From: Massilia alkalitolerans DSM 17462
Lineage (GTDB): Bacteria > Pseudomonadota > Gammaproteobacteria > Burkholderiales > Burkholderiaceae_D
Reading direction: 5' to 3'
Assembly: GCF_000427785.1 (NCBI RefSeq)
Contig: NZ_ATYR01000022.1
Location: 1 to 64,000 of the forward strand
Length of the DNA stretch: 64,000 bases
How positions within the stretch are numbered: position 1 is the first letter of the stretch; each line of letters starts with the position of its first letter. Position numbers and translations under genes: made by a program. The notes below the pieces were generated by a model, which was not told where the DNA came from, ran no database searches, and was given only the letters and a program-made list of their open reading frames with translations. Below are positions 53,948 through 62,783 of this stretch, piece after piece.

Positions 53948-55774
53948 TTACGGCATGCCGGTTCCGCCGGGGATGCCATCGCCTTCCGCCTCGACCTCCT
54001 TGCGCTGCAGCGCCACGTTGCGGGTGGCGGCGCTGATCACCTCCAGCGGCAGCTTCGGCGTGCGGTCCGCGTTGAGCAGGCCGTTGGCTTCCTGGAAGGT
54101 GTCGGTGAACTGCGTGTAGCAGAAGCCGCTGAACATGAAGGTCTCGTTCACCACCCTCAGGAGATCGCGGTACAGCGACAGGTAGCTCTCGGCCGTGTGC
54201 GCCCGCGAATAGCCCCAGGTGGTCTTGTCCGCGTCCGGATCCTGGGTCGGATCGTAGGCGATGCCGCCGAACTCGGTCAGTACGATCGGCTGGCCGCGGT
54301 GCGGGAAGCCGTCCAGGGTCAGGATACGGCCGCCCGGACGCCGCTGGTCGAACAGGGTGCGCACCGGATCGGTGACCGCATAGCGCGCCTGCAGCTTCTC
54401 CGGGTCGCAGTCGTAGTCGTGGATGCCGAGGATGTCGGTGGCCGAGGCTTCCCAGCCGTCGTTACCGATCACCGGCCGGGTCGAGTCGAGCGTGCGGGTC
54501 AGGTGGTACAAGGCCTCGACCGCGTTGCGGTGCGCCTGGGTGAGCGTGAGGTTCGGCACGCCCCAGGACTCGTTGAACGCGACCCACACGATGATGCAGG
54601 GGTGGCTGTAGTCGCGCTGGATCGCTTCGGTCCATTCGCTCACCATGCGGCTGATGGCGCGCGAGCTGAAGCGGTAGGCCGAGGGCATCTCTTCCCACAC
54701 CAGCAGGCCCAGCTTGTCGGCCCAGTACAGGAAGCGCGGGTCCTCGATCTTCTGGTGCTTGCGCACGCCGTTGAAGCCCATCAGCTTGACCAGTTCGACG
54801 TCGCGCTTCAGGTGCTGGTCCGACGGCGCCGTCATGAAGGACTCGGGCCAGTAGCCCTGGTCGAGCACCAGGCGCAGCTGGTAGGGTCGGCCGTTGAGCA
54901 TGAAGCGGTCGCGGTTGATCGAGACCGAACGCAGCGCCGTGTACGAGCGGATGCGGTCGAGCACGCGGTCGCCGCAACGCAGGGTCACTTCGGCATCCAG
55001 CAGGGTCGGTCGCTCCGGGCTCCAGAGGATCTCGTTGCGCGAGTCGTCGATGCCGGGGTCGGACAGCGCGATCTTGCGGTTCGCTTCGCCTTGCAGCAGC
55101 TTGTAGTAATCGTCCGCCAGCAGTTGCTCGCCATGCCAGATCTTGACCTCAACAAACAGTTCCTGGTGGGTGTGGCCGGTGGCGAACACCTCGCAGCCGA
55201 TCTCGTAGGTCTCGAAGATCGGGGTCCAGCGCAGCGAGGCGATGTAGGTGTCCTCGACCTGCTCGACCCAGACCGTCTGCCAGATGCCGGTGGTGCGCGG
55301 ATACCAGATCGAGTGCGGTTCCAGCAGCCAGTCCTGCTTGCCGCGCGGCTTGGCCAGGTCGGCCGGATCGTCTTCGACGAACACGGTCACCACCTGCTTG
55401 CCGTCCGCATTCATGACGTCGGTGATGTCAGCCTGGAAAGGCGTATGGCCGCCCTCGTGCTCGGCCACCAGGCGGCCGTTCACCCACACCCGCGCCGCGT
55501 AGTCGACCGCGCCGAAGTGCAGGATGGTGCGCTTGTCGTTGGGCGCCAGCTCGAACTCGCGCTGGTACCAGACGGCGATATGGAAACCGGTGTCCTGAAT
55601 ACCGCTCAGTTCGGTCTCGACCGCGAAGGGCACGTTGATTTCATGGGTCCACTCGGCGACGTCTTCCGGTTTTGCATAGCGCAGCTCGTCGTCGAAGGTG
55701 AAGCGCCATTTTCCGTTGAGATTGATCCAGTTGTCGCGCACCAATTGGGGACGGGGATATTCAAACTGATTCAT
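53948..55774 (-). CDS. Glycoside hydrolase family 2 (beta-galactosidase/beta-glucuronidase-like)
   Basis: 608 residues, no signal peptide, so cytoplasmic. GH2 jelly-roll start (DNWINLNGKWRFTFDD near 14-29). The acid/base Glu402 is in AFNESWG and the nucleophile Glu501 in IVLTEFGG. Shorter than LacZ (about 1020) and like UidA in length. Last gene of the galactose operon, overlapping galK by four bases, so release of galactose from a beta-galactoside is the likely job. Confidence 0.9.
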   Translation of the reverse strand: MNQFEYPRPQLVRDNWINLNGKWRFTFDDELRYAKPEDVAEWTHEINVPFAVETELSGIQDTGFHIAVWYQREFELAPNDKRTILHFGAVDYAARVWVNGRLVAEHEGGHTPFQADITDVMNADGKQVVTVFVEDDPADLAKPRGKQDWLLEPHSIWYPRTTGIWQTVWVEQVEDTYIASLRWTPIFETYEIGCEVFATGHTHQELFVEVKIWHGEQLLADDYYKLLQGEANRKIALSDPGIDDSRNEILWSPERPTLLDAEVTLRCGDRVLDRIRSYTALRSVSINRDRFMLNGRPYQLRLVLDQGYWPESFMTAPSDQHLKRDVELVKLMGFNGVRKHQKIEDPRFLYWADKLGLLVWEEMPSAYRFSSRAISRMVSEWTEAIQRDYSHPCIIVWVAFNESWGVPNLTLTQAHRNAVEALYHLTRTLDSTRPVIGNDGWEASATDILGIHDYDCDPEKLQARYAVTDPVRTLFDQRRPGGRILTLDGFPHRGQPIVLTEFGGIAYDPTQDPDADKTTWGYSRAHTAESYLSLYRDLLRVVNETFMFSGFCYTQFTDTFQEANGLLNADRTPKLPLEVISAATRNVALQRKEVEAEGDGIPGGTGMP

Positions 55775-56859
55775 TGTTGTCCTTTCTGTTCAGTCGGAAC
55801 CGGAATCAGGATCCGGCCCTGTCGTCCGTTCTTGTTGTAGGCCGCCAGCGCGGCGGCGGCCGCTTGCTGTGCCTGACCTGCCCGGCACAGCGCCACACAG
55901 GCGCCGCCGAAGCCGGCGCCTGTGAGGCGTGCCCCGAGCACGCCGGGCGCCGCACGCAGGTGCGCGCACAGCTCGTCCAGCTCGGGGATTGAAACTTCGT
56001 AGTCGTCGCGCAGGCTGACATGCGACGCGTTCATCAATTCGCCGAAACGCTCGGCGCTCACGCCGCCCGCCGCTTCCAGCACGCGCAGGTTTTCCTGCAC
56101 CACGTGGCGGGCCCGCTCGCGCATCGGCGAGGGCAGGCTTTCGACGGACGATGGGTCGGTGACGTCGCGCAGGGCCTGCACGCCCAGCTTGCGCGAGGCT
56201 TCTTCGCACTCTGCGCGCCGTTCGTTGTACTTGCTGGCTGCGAGCTTGCGCGCCACCCCCGAGTCGACCACGATCAGCTCGGTATCGGGCGGCATCTTCA
56301 CCAGGCGGTGCTCCAGCGTGCGCGCGTCGATGAACAGCATGTTCGTTTCGTCGGCCAGGCTGGACGCCATCTGGTCCATGATCCCGCAGTTCACGTGCGC
56401 GAACTCGATCTCGGCGCGCTGGGCGATGCGGGCCAGCTTGACGTCGTCGAGCTCGAAGCCGAGCAGCGCCCGCATGGCCCGCAGGGTGGCCACCTCGAGC
56501 GCGGCGGACGAGGACAGGCCCGAGCCGACCGGCAGGTCGGTGGTGATGTAGACGCGCAGCGGCGGTACCTCTACGCCTTGCGCCTGCACCAGCCGGATGC
56601 AGCCCTCGATGTAGCTGCCGTAGCCCTGCGGCGCGCTGCCGCCCTGCGCGAAGGTGACGGTGTTGTCGAAAGTCGGCGAATAGAAGTGAAAGTGGTCGTC
56701 GCCGCTGCGGCTCATCGCCACCACGGTACGCTGCGGGGTCGCCACCGGCAGCATGAAGCCGTCGTTGTAGTCGGTATGCTCGCCGAGCAGGTTGACGCGT
56801 CCGGGCGCCGACGCGTTCACCTCCGGCGCGCCGCCGAAGAAGGTGTCGGTGTTCGTCAT
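55771..56859 (-). CDS. galK: Galactokinase
   Basis: 362 residues. ASAPGRVNLLGEHTDYNDGFMLP near 17-39 (galactokinase signature). The GHMP ATP motif LPVGSGLSSSAALEVA sits near 110-125 and LTGAGFGGACVAL near 320. Phosphorylates galactose to galactose-1-phosphate (Leloir pathway). Four-base overlaps with the M24-like gene and the GH2 gene. Confidence 0.96.
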   Translation of the reverse strand: MTNTDTFFGGAPEVNASAPGRVNLLGEHTDYNDGFMLPVATPQRTVVAMSRSGDDHFHFYSPTFDNTVTFAQGGSAPQGYGSYIEGCIRLVQAQGVEVPPLRVYITTDLPVGSGLSSSAALEVATLRAMRALLGFELDDVKLARIAQRAEIEFAHVNCGIMDQMASSLADETNMLFIDARTLEHRLVKMPPDTELIVVDSGVARKLAASKYNERRAECEEASRKLGVQALRDVTDPSSVESLPSPMRERARHVVQENLRVLEAAGGVSAERFGELMNASHVSLRDDYEVSIPELDELCAHLRAAPGVLGARLTGAGFGGACVALCRAGQAQQAAAAALAAYNKNGRQGRILIPVPTEQKGQQ

Positions 56860-57968
56860 GATGATGCTTGCGCCTCCAGCCAAAGGGGCCGCTTGCGGCC
56901 ATGTACGTCCGCCGCCGGCCAGCCGGGGTCGAACGTTAGGTTCTCGAGCCCGTCGGGGCCGAGCAGGAAAGTGTCTTCGATTTTCACGCCCGCGAAGCTC
57001 GGGTTGAATGCGAATGCCATGCCCTCTTCCAGCAGGGTCGCGGTGGTGGGACCGGTGACGACTTCGCGCGCGCGGTAGCCGGTGATGCCGCCCTGGTGGT
57101 GCTCGCGGATCGCCGCCTCGCGGTCGGCGTGCTTGTAGGCCGCCTCGAGCGCGTGGTAGACGGCCGAGAGCGACTTGCCCGGCTCGATCGCCGCCAGGCC
57201 GGTGGCCTCGATTTCCATCAGGGCGCGCTGCTCGTCCAGCGGCGCGGAATTCACGCCTGCGAAACTGACGAAGCGGGTCAGGTTGGCGTACAGGCCGTGG
57301 CGCCGTGCGCAGAACACCAGCATGGCGCGCGCGCCCAGCGGTTCGCCGGTCGGGGTCGGATGGCGCCAGGCCGGCAGGCGCCGCTCGCCGGCCGCCAGCA
57401 CCAGGGCCGGGTGGATGCCGCGCCGCCACAGCGCCTCGGCGCCCGCGCCGGCGAGCTGGAATTCGGTCCAGTCGGGCCGCGCCCGGCGCAGGATTTCGCT
57501 CATCGCCTCGGCGGCCTCGCGGCCGAGCAGCCGGTAGCGTTCGCGCTCGCTCGGCTCCAGCACCATGCGGCGCTGGCGCAGTGCGTACGGCAGCGGCTGT
57601 TCGCCGTTCGCGGGGCGGTCGGACAGGATCGTGCGGCCGGCCGCGGCATTCTGCACGTAGCGTTCGCGCAGCTCCGGCTCGGTCCAGGGTTCGATGTGGA
57701 AGGTGAAGCCGTCGGGCAGTTCCTCGGCGCGCAGGCGCTCGGCCTCGATCGCATCGGTCAGGATGCAGGCTTCCTCTGGCGTCACCAGCACCTCGGCCAC
57801 GCCGCCGTCGGTGGTCTGCAGCACGGCGCTCGAGCCGCCCGCCGTCACCCAGGCGAACCAGTCGACGCCGCGCAGGCGAATCGCCCCGGCCTGGGCCGCG
57901 GCCAGGTGGGCGCGCAACAGCGCCAGCTTGTCCGCGACCTCGGTGGCGCGCTGCCGGACCGGGGTCAT
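56856..57968 (-). CDS. M24 (creatinase/aminopeptidase P) fold protein, metal ligands missing
   Basis: 370 residues with the pita-bread fold (about 140-370). Where active peptidases have two Asp (DxG...D), this has LVFCARRHGLYANLTRFV near 217. His is kept in HHQGGITGY (near 291), the first ligand Glu is replaced in MAFAFNPSF, and the last Glu is kept (VKIEDTFLL). So a metallopeptidase role is unlikely; a creatinase-like or non-catalytic role is possible. It lies between galT and galK with four-base overlaps, so it belongs to galactose metabolism by context. Confidence 0.85.
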   Translation of the reverse strand: MTPVRQRATEVADKLALLRAHLAAAQAGAIRLRGVDWFAWVTAGGSSAVLQTTDGGVAEVLVTPEEACILTDAIEAERLRAEELPDGFTFHIEPWTEPELRERYVQNAAAGRTILSDRPANGEQPLPYALRQRRMVLEPSERERYRLLGREAAEAMSEILRRARPDWTEFQLAGAGAEALWRRGIHPALVLAAGERRLPAWRHPTPTGEPLGARAMLVFCARRHGLYANLTRFVSFAGVNSAPLDEQRALMEIEATGLAAIEPGKSLSAVYHALEAAYKHADREAAIREHHQGGITGYRAREVVTGPTTATLLEEGMAFAFNPSFAGVKIEDTFLLGPDGLENLTFDPGWPAADVHGRKRPLWLEAQASS

Positions 57969-59080
57969 GCGCGGGCCTCCGCAAGTTCACCGCTCTCATC
58001 CAGGCTGACTTCGACCTGCTGCAGCTCGTAGGCGGTGGTCTCGGGCAGCACGTCCATCGCGAACATCCCGGCCGCCAGCTCGGTGCCGGCCAGGTACTTC
58101 AGGCGCTCGCGGGTCCGGTACGGCGGGTAGAACTGCGCGTGCAGCTGGGTCTCGGGATGCGCGGCGCCGTCGGTGGGCGCCTGGTACCACGCCATCAGGT
58201 AAGGGAAAGGACGGTTCCACAGCGTGTCGAACTTCAGCAGCACGGTCTTGAGCGCGCGCGCCAGGCTTTCGCGCTGCGGCGGCGTGAGCGCGGCGAAATC
58301 CTGGCATGGCGCGGTCGGCATCACCCACACCTCGTAGGGATAGCGGGCGCAGGCCGGCACGAAGGCGATCGCGTAGTCGTCGTGGTACAGCACGCGCTTG
58401 CCGTCCGCCGCTTCGTCGCGCGCCATGTCGCACAGCAGGCTGGCGCCGTGCTGCAGGAAGTACTCGCGCTCCTGCGCCAGCATGCGCGCCGGCACCGAAG
58501 GCACGAAGGGATAGGCATAGATCTGGCCGTGCGGATGGTGCAGGGTCACGCCGACTTCGGCGCCGCGGTTCTCGAAGGGCAGCACGTAGTGGATGTGCGG
58601 GTGGCGGCCGATGCGCGTCGTGCGGTCGCCCCATACCGACAGCAGCAGCTCGATGCGCGACAGCGGCAGCGAGGAAAGGGAAGCCTGCGGGTCCTGCGTG
58701 AACACCACCACCTCGCAGTGACCGTTGGCGGGGGCGGTCGGCACCGTCACGCTGGGCGGCTCGTGCGACTCCAGCGCCAGCGAGGGGAAGCGGTTGTCGA
58801 ACACCGCGACCTCGTAGTCGCCGGCCGGCATCTCGGTCGGGTGCTGCGGGTTGCTCATCGGCGCCAGCGGGTTGTACTGCGGCGGCGGCTGGTAGGTACG
58901 GTTCTGGCGGAAAGCGGCGTAGGTCACCCATTCGCCGCGCAGCGGGTGCCAGCGCAGGTGGGGATTGGCATGCTGGGGATCAGGGAAAGGGCTGGGCGCA
59001 GCGATACCTTCCGGGATCGGATGGTTGCTGTACAGGGTCAGGTTGCGTCCGTCCGGCTTCTTGAGATCTTTGCTGTGCAT
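57965..59080 (-). CDS. galT: Galactose-1-phosphate uridylyltransferase
   Basis: 371 residues, HIT superfamily. The catalytic HPH motif is in TLHHPHGQIYAYPF near 179-192; RTYQPPPQYNPLAP is near 62. Converts galactose-1-phosphate with UDP-glucose to UDP-galactose. First gene of the galT-M24-galK-GH2 operon. No galE in the window. ATG start at 59080. Confidence 0.95.
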   Translation of the reverse strand: MHSKDLKKPDGRNLTLYSNHPIPEGIAAPSPFPDPQHANPHLRWHPLRGEWVTYAAFRQNRTYQPPPQYNPLAPMSNPQHPTEMPAGDYEVAVFDNRFPSLALESHEPPSVTVPTAPANGHCEVVVFTQDPQASLSSLPLSRIELLLSVWGDRTTRIGRHPHIHYVLPFENRGAEVGVTLHHPHGQIYAYPFVPSVPARMLAQEREYFLQHGASLLCDMARDEAADGKRVLYHDDYAIAFVPACARYPYEVWVMPTAPCQDFAALTPPQRESLARALKTVLLKFDTLWNRPFPYLMAWYQAPTDGAAHPETQLHAQFYPPYRTRERLKYLAGTELAAGMFAMDVLPETTAYELQQVEVSLDESGELAEARA

Positions 59081-59320
59081 GGCATCCAAAAAATGTCGGG
59101 CATTCGTAAAGCAAGGAGCGCGAGCCGACACCGGGTTCTCCGGTGTCCTCGCGGTCTGTAACAGTGATCCTATCATGCTGCTTTCGCCACATTTTCCCTC
59201 TAGCACGGTGGCATTTTTCCGGCCATCAACGGCAGGGACCGCGGAGCGAAAAGCCGGCCTCGCAGCCCGCCCTGTCGCTCCGAGGGAAAGGCGCATTTAC
59301 CCCGCCAGCACCACCCTCTC

Positions 59321-59332
59321 TTGTAAGTACAA
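59321..59332 (-). promoter_or_regulatory. Candidate operator upstream of the galactose operon
   Basis: TTGTA-AG-TACAA, a dyad in an AT-rich patch (59310-59380) inside the 407-base gap before galT. The form resembles GntR-family sites. No promoter could be fixed between it and galT. The rest of the gap, 59081-59440, shows no gene. Confidence 0.3.
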
Positions 59333-59440
59333 TCCTACAGAACGATTGGAATTATTTACACATTTTGGCGAGCCAGCCACCTACCAGCTCTACATGAACA
59401 CGACGGTGGACCTCATGCCGGAATCGAGCGGAAGCGGGCG

Positions 59441-59468
59441 AAAAAAAGCCCCGGACGGTGCCGGGGCT
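59441..59468 (-). terminator. Terminator of the M20 peptidase gene
   Basis: Minus strand: AGCCCCGG (59468-59461), short loop, CCGGGGCT (59454-59447), then T run (59447-59441). Follows the M20 stop at 59488. Confidence 0.8.
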
Positions 59469-59487
59469 GGGATGTCAGCGTGCGCGC

Positions 59488-61011
59488 TTACTTCGCCAGT
59501 TCGACCAGCACCGCCGTGTACATCTGCAGATTCAGCAGCAGCTGCTTCTCGGTGATGAACTCGTGCTCGGAGTGGCCGGTGTAGACCTTGCCCGGCATGG
59601 CCGGACCGAAGCTCACCGCGCCCGGGAACAGGCGCGAATTGGTGCCGCCGCCGATCGCGATCGGCTGCGGATTCTTCATGCCGGTGAAATACGAGAACAC
59701 GTTCATCAGGGTCGGCAGGTGCGGCGCGTTCTTCTGCAGCCAGGGTTCGCCGATGCGGACCTTGACGTTGGCCAGCGGCAGCCGGCGCGCCTGCCACTGC
59801 GCCAGCGCGGCATTGACTTCGTTGGTCAGCTGCTCGCTGCTCTTGCCCTGCGGGCGGCGCAGGTTGATCTGCACTTCGATGCCGTCGTCGTTCTGCTTGA
59901 TCACGGTCGGCGCGAAGCTCATCGGACCCATGAAGCTGTCGCGGTAGGCGATACCACCGAACTTCTCGCCGTAGATGCCGGTCCCCACCATCTCGTTCAG
60001 GTAGTTCACCGCGCCGCCGGCCGTGGTGTTGGCCCAGGGACGCACGGCCAGCGCATCGGCCAGCATGCTGACCGCGTTGACGCCGTCTTCCGGCTTGGAC
60101 GAGTGGGCCGATACGCCCTTGGCCTTGATGCTCAAGCTGCTGCCCTGCCAGCTGAAGCTGTACTGCATGCCCTCCTGTCTGGCGCCGCGCGCGCGGATGG
60201 CCTGCTCGATTTCCGGCGTCGCGTTGGCGATCACGGCACTGGCGTCCTCGGGAATCTGGGTAATGAAGAAGCCGCCGCCGAATTCGGCCACGTAGGCTTC
60301 GCCTTGCGGCGGCACCGCCGCGCCCGCCTTCGGGATCGTCACGGCGACCAGGCCCGAGCCCTTCTCCGCCGTCACCGCCGGGTACTCGGCGTCGAGCGTG
60401 ATGTTGACCTGCGGCGGCTGGTGGGTCTTGAGGAACTCCACCAGCGGCTGCCAGTCGGACTCCTCGCCCATGTACACATAGAGTTCGATGCGCTTGGACA
60501 GCGGCAGGCCCTTGTCCTTGATCGACTTCATCGCGTACATGGCGGTGGCGATCGGGCCCTTGTCGTCCTCGGCGCCGCGCGCCAGCAGCTTGCCCGGCTC
60601 ACTGGTGCGGTCCAGCACGAAGGGCGACTTCTTCCACTTGCTCGGGTCGACCGGCTGCACGTCGCCGTGCGTGATCACGCCGACGCGTTCGCTGCCCTGT
60701 CCCAGGCCGATGATCACGGTCCAGCCGTGGTCGGCGTAGTCCAGTCCCAGGCGCTGGGCTTCCGCCTTCAGCGCTTCCTTGAAGGCGATATGGACCGGGT
60801 TCTTGTCGGACGGGACGTTCTTGTCGGCCACCGTGTTGTAGCTCACCAGCTTGGCCAGCGTGTCGACGATGTCCTTGCGGTAGGTGCTGGCCGCGTACTT
60901 GGCAGTCTTGACGGCGACCTCGCTCGGGACCTTGACGGGCGCCGGGGCCGCTGCGGCAGGCAACGTGAAGGAAGCCAGCAGCAGGCTGGCCAGCAGTGTT
61001 TTTCGAATCAT
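59488..61011 (-). CDS. Exported M20 family dipeptidase
   Basis: 507 residues with a signal peptide (MIRKTLLASLLLASFTLPAAA). Zinc ligands and catalytic residues are complete: THGDVQPV near 113, RGAEDDKGP near 146, MGEESDW near 178, and the last His in GHSEHEF. PepV-like long form with the lid insertion. Should cut dipeptides in the periplasm. Single gene with its own terminator. Confidence 0.9.
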   Translation of the reverse strand: MIRKTLLASLLLASFTLPAAAAPAPVKVPSEVAVKTAKYAASTYRKDIVDTLAKLVSYNTVADKNVPSDKNPVHIAFKEALKAEAQRLGLDYADHGWTVIIGLGQGSERVGVITHGDVQPVDPSKWKKSPFVLDRTSEPGKLLARGAEDDKGPIATAMYAMKSIKDKGLPLSKRIELYVYMGEESDWQPLVEFLKTHQPPQVNITLDAEYPAVTAEKGSGLVAVTIPKAGAAVPPQGEAYVAEFGGGFFITQIPEDASAVIANATPEIEQAIRARGARQEGMQYSFSWQGSSLSIKAKGVSAHSSKPEDGVNAVSMLADALAVRPWANTTAGGAVNYLNEMVGTGIYGEKFGGIAYRDSFMGPMSFAPTVIKQNDDGIEVQINLRRPQGKSSEQLTNEVNAALAQWQARRLPLANVKVRIGEPWLQKNAPHLPTLMNVFSYFTGMKNPQPIAIGGGTNSRLFPGAVSFGPAMPGKVYTGHSEHEFITEKQLLLNLQMYTAVLVELAK

Positions 61012-61134
61012 GAAGTCCCGTCTCCAGTGCAAAGCGATGGTTGCAAAAGTGCAAGAAGTCTAGCACAGGCGTGTGGGCCCGGGAGGGGGTCTTGGAGTAT
61101 CGTTAGGACGAATGAACCACAGGAGCGACCCACC

Positions 61135-62001
61135 ATGACAGCCCGCAGTGTCCACCGCCTGCATCCCGCGATGCGCGACGATATCGGCGACCTCATCACG
61201 CAGCGCCCGCTGCCCGGCCGCCTGGTCGACCAGATCGATCCCTTCCTGTTCCTCAACCACCACGGCCCGCAGACCTACCCGCCGCACAACCGCGGCCTGC
61301 CTTTCGGCCCGCACCCGCACCGCGGCTTCGAGACCGTCACCTTCATCCTGGAAGGCATGCTGGCCCACCGCGACAATGCCGGCCACGAGAGCGTGATCCA
61401 CGCCGGCGGCGTGCAGTGGATGACGGCCGGGCGCGGCATCGTGCATGCCGAGGTCTCGCCACGCGAATTCCTCGAGCAGGGCGGCCCGATCGAGATCCTC
61501 CAGCTGTGGGTCAATCTGCCCTCGCGCCTGAAGATGAGCGAGCCGGCCTACACCGGCCTGCAGCGCGCGGACATCCCTGCCCTGGCGGTCGACGAGGGCA
61601 AGGTGTTGCTGAACCTGATTGCGGGGGGATGGGAAGGCAGCACGGGCCCGGTGCATTCGCTGACCAGCGTGTTCATGAGCACGCTGGAGATGCGCGCGGG
61701 CGGCAGCATCCGCTTTGGTGGACTGGAGGGGCGCAACGTGTTCCTCTACGTCGCGCGCGGGGTGGTCCAGGTGGGCAACCATGCCGACCTGGTCAGCCCG
61801 ATGCACCTGGTGGAGCTGGACGAGACCGGCGACACGGTCGAGATCCGCGCCAGCCAGGACGCCCTGGTGGTGTTCGGCCATGCGGAACCGATCCGGGAAC
61901 CGGTGGTCTCGCATGGCCCCTTCGTGATGAGCACGCGCGAGGAGATCGCGCAGGCCATCGACGATTACCAGGCCGGGCGTTTCGGCTCAGCGCTGGGCTA
62001 G
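61135..62001 (+). CDS. Pirin family protein
   Basis: 288 residues, cupin fold: PHNRGLPFGPHPHRGFETVTFILEGMLAHRD near 50-80, whose His residues bind metal, and MTAGRGIVHAEV near 95. Quercetinase activity is known for relatives; the role here is unknown. CAGGAGCG precedes the start. Its end overlaps the convergent secreted-protein gene by 15 bases. Confidence 0.92.
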   Translation: MTARSVHRLHPAMRDDIGDLITQRPLPGRLVDQIDPFLFLNHHGPQTYPPHNRGLPFGPHPHRGFETVTFILEGMLAHRDNAGHESVIHAGGVQWMTAGRGIVHAEVSPREFLEQGGPIEILQLWVNLPSRLKMSEPAYTGLQRADIPALAVDEGKVLLNLIAGGWEGSTGPVHSLTSVFMSTLEMRAGGSIRFGGLEGRNVFLYVARGVVQVGNHADLVSPMHLVELDETGDTVEIRASQDALVVFGHAEPIREPVVSHGPFVMSTREEIAQAIDDYQAGRFGSALG

Positions 62002-62385
62002 GGCGACCTGGCGGCCGGCCAGGTTGCTGACGGTGACAGCGTCCACCATGCGCTGGTTGACCGGACGCGCGAAGGACAGGCGCACGTCCTTGTTCATCGC
62101 AACGAAGCGGTTCTTGCCGACGTGGACGATCTCGGTGGCGCCGTCGCCGAAGTCGGCGTACAGCTTGCGGGCCTGGCCATCGCGCTTGCCGGTCACGGTG
62201 AGGACGCGGCCGTCGTCGAGCTGGTATTCGCCCTGCACCCGGTCGAACATGAATGGAGCCATCTGCGCCTGCTTCGGCTGGGCGCCGACCACGTCGACGC
62301 GCTCGGAGACGGTGCCTTGCGGTGCCGCGCTGGCGGTCAGGGTGAAGAAGGTGGCGGCGGCGGCCAGCAGCAGTTTGGTACGCAT
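61987..62385 (-). CDS. Small secreted protein of unknown function
   Basis: 132 residues, signal peptide MRTKLLLAAAATFFTLTASAA, then a beta-rich domain (GEYQLDDGRVLTVTGKRDG near 52-70, FVAMNKDVRLSFARP near 92). Likely periplasmic. The last 15 bases overlap the pirin gene on the other strand. Family not recognised. Confidence 0.72.
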   Translation of the reverse strand: MRTKLLLAAAATFFTLTASAAPQGTVSERVDVVGAQPKQAQMAPFMFDRVQGEYQLDDGRVLTVTGKRDGQARKLYADFGDGATEIVHVGKNRFVAMNKDVRLSFARPVNQRMVDAVTVSNLAGRQVALAQR

Positions 62386-62783
62386 GATGTACTTCCTTTC
62401 GGGTCGAAAATGAATGGGTTCGGACCTGGCGGTTCTTGAAGTAGTTCGATTCGCGCCGCGCGGTCCACGTGGTTCAGTTTCGCCAGCGTTTCTCTCGGTT
62501 TGTCTGGCGATGAGGGAAGTGTAGCGACCTGCCGTGCAGGCTCAAGCCGGAAGCGCTGGAACGCGGAAAACGCGCGACGAAATGCAGAAAACCGCTACCA
62601 AGCGGGGCATGCATATCGGCGCCGGCTTTGGACGTCTGCACGCCGTGCAGATATCTCAGACAGCCTGAATTGACGGGCGAAACGCGACGCGTCCGTGCAT
62701 ATGCGGGAACGTGCGTCTGCATGTTGCGCAATGCCTTAAAGTAGGGTTCCGATCGCTTTCCACACACCTTTTGCCACGACACC
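62386..62783. other. Gene-free region with several dyads
   Basis: About 400 bases between two divergently read genes. Contains CGCCAG/CTGGCG (about 62483-62511) and CTGCAC-GCC-GTGCAG (62636-62650). It has short repeats of TGCAT but no convincing coding frame or terminator. Likely regulatory. Confidence 0.4.

Noticed and set aside
53936..55840. 634-codon frame opposite the GH2 gene
   Set aside because: Antisense shadow of an enzyme gene with intact active-site residues.
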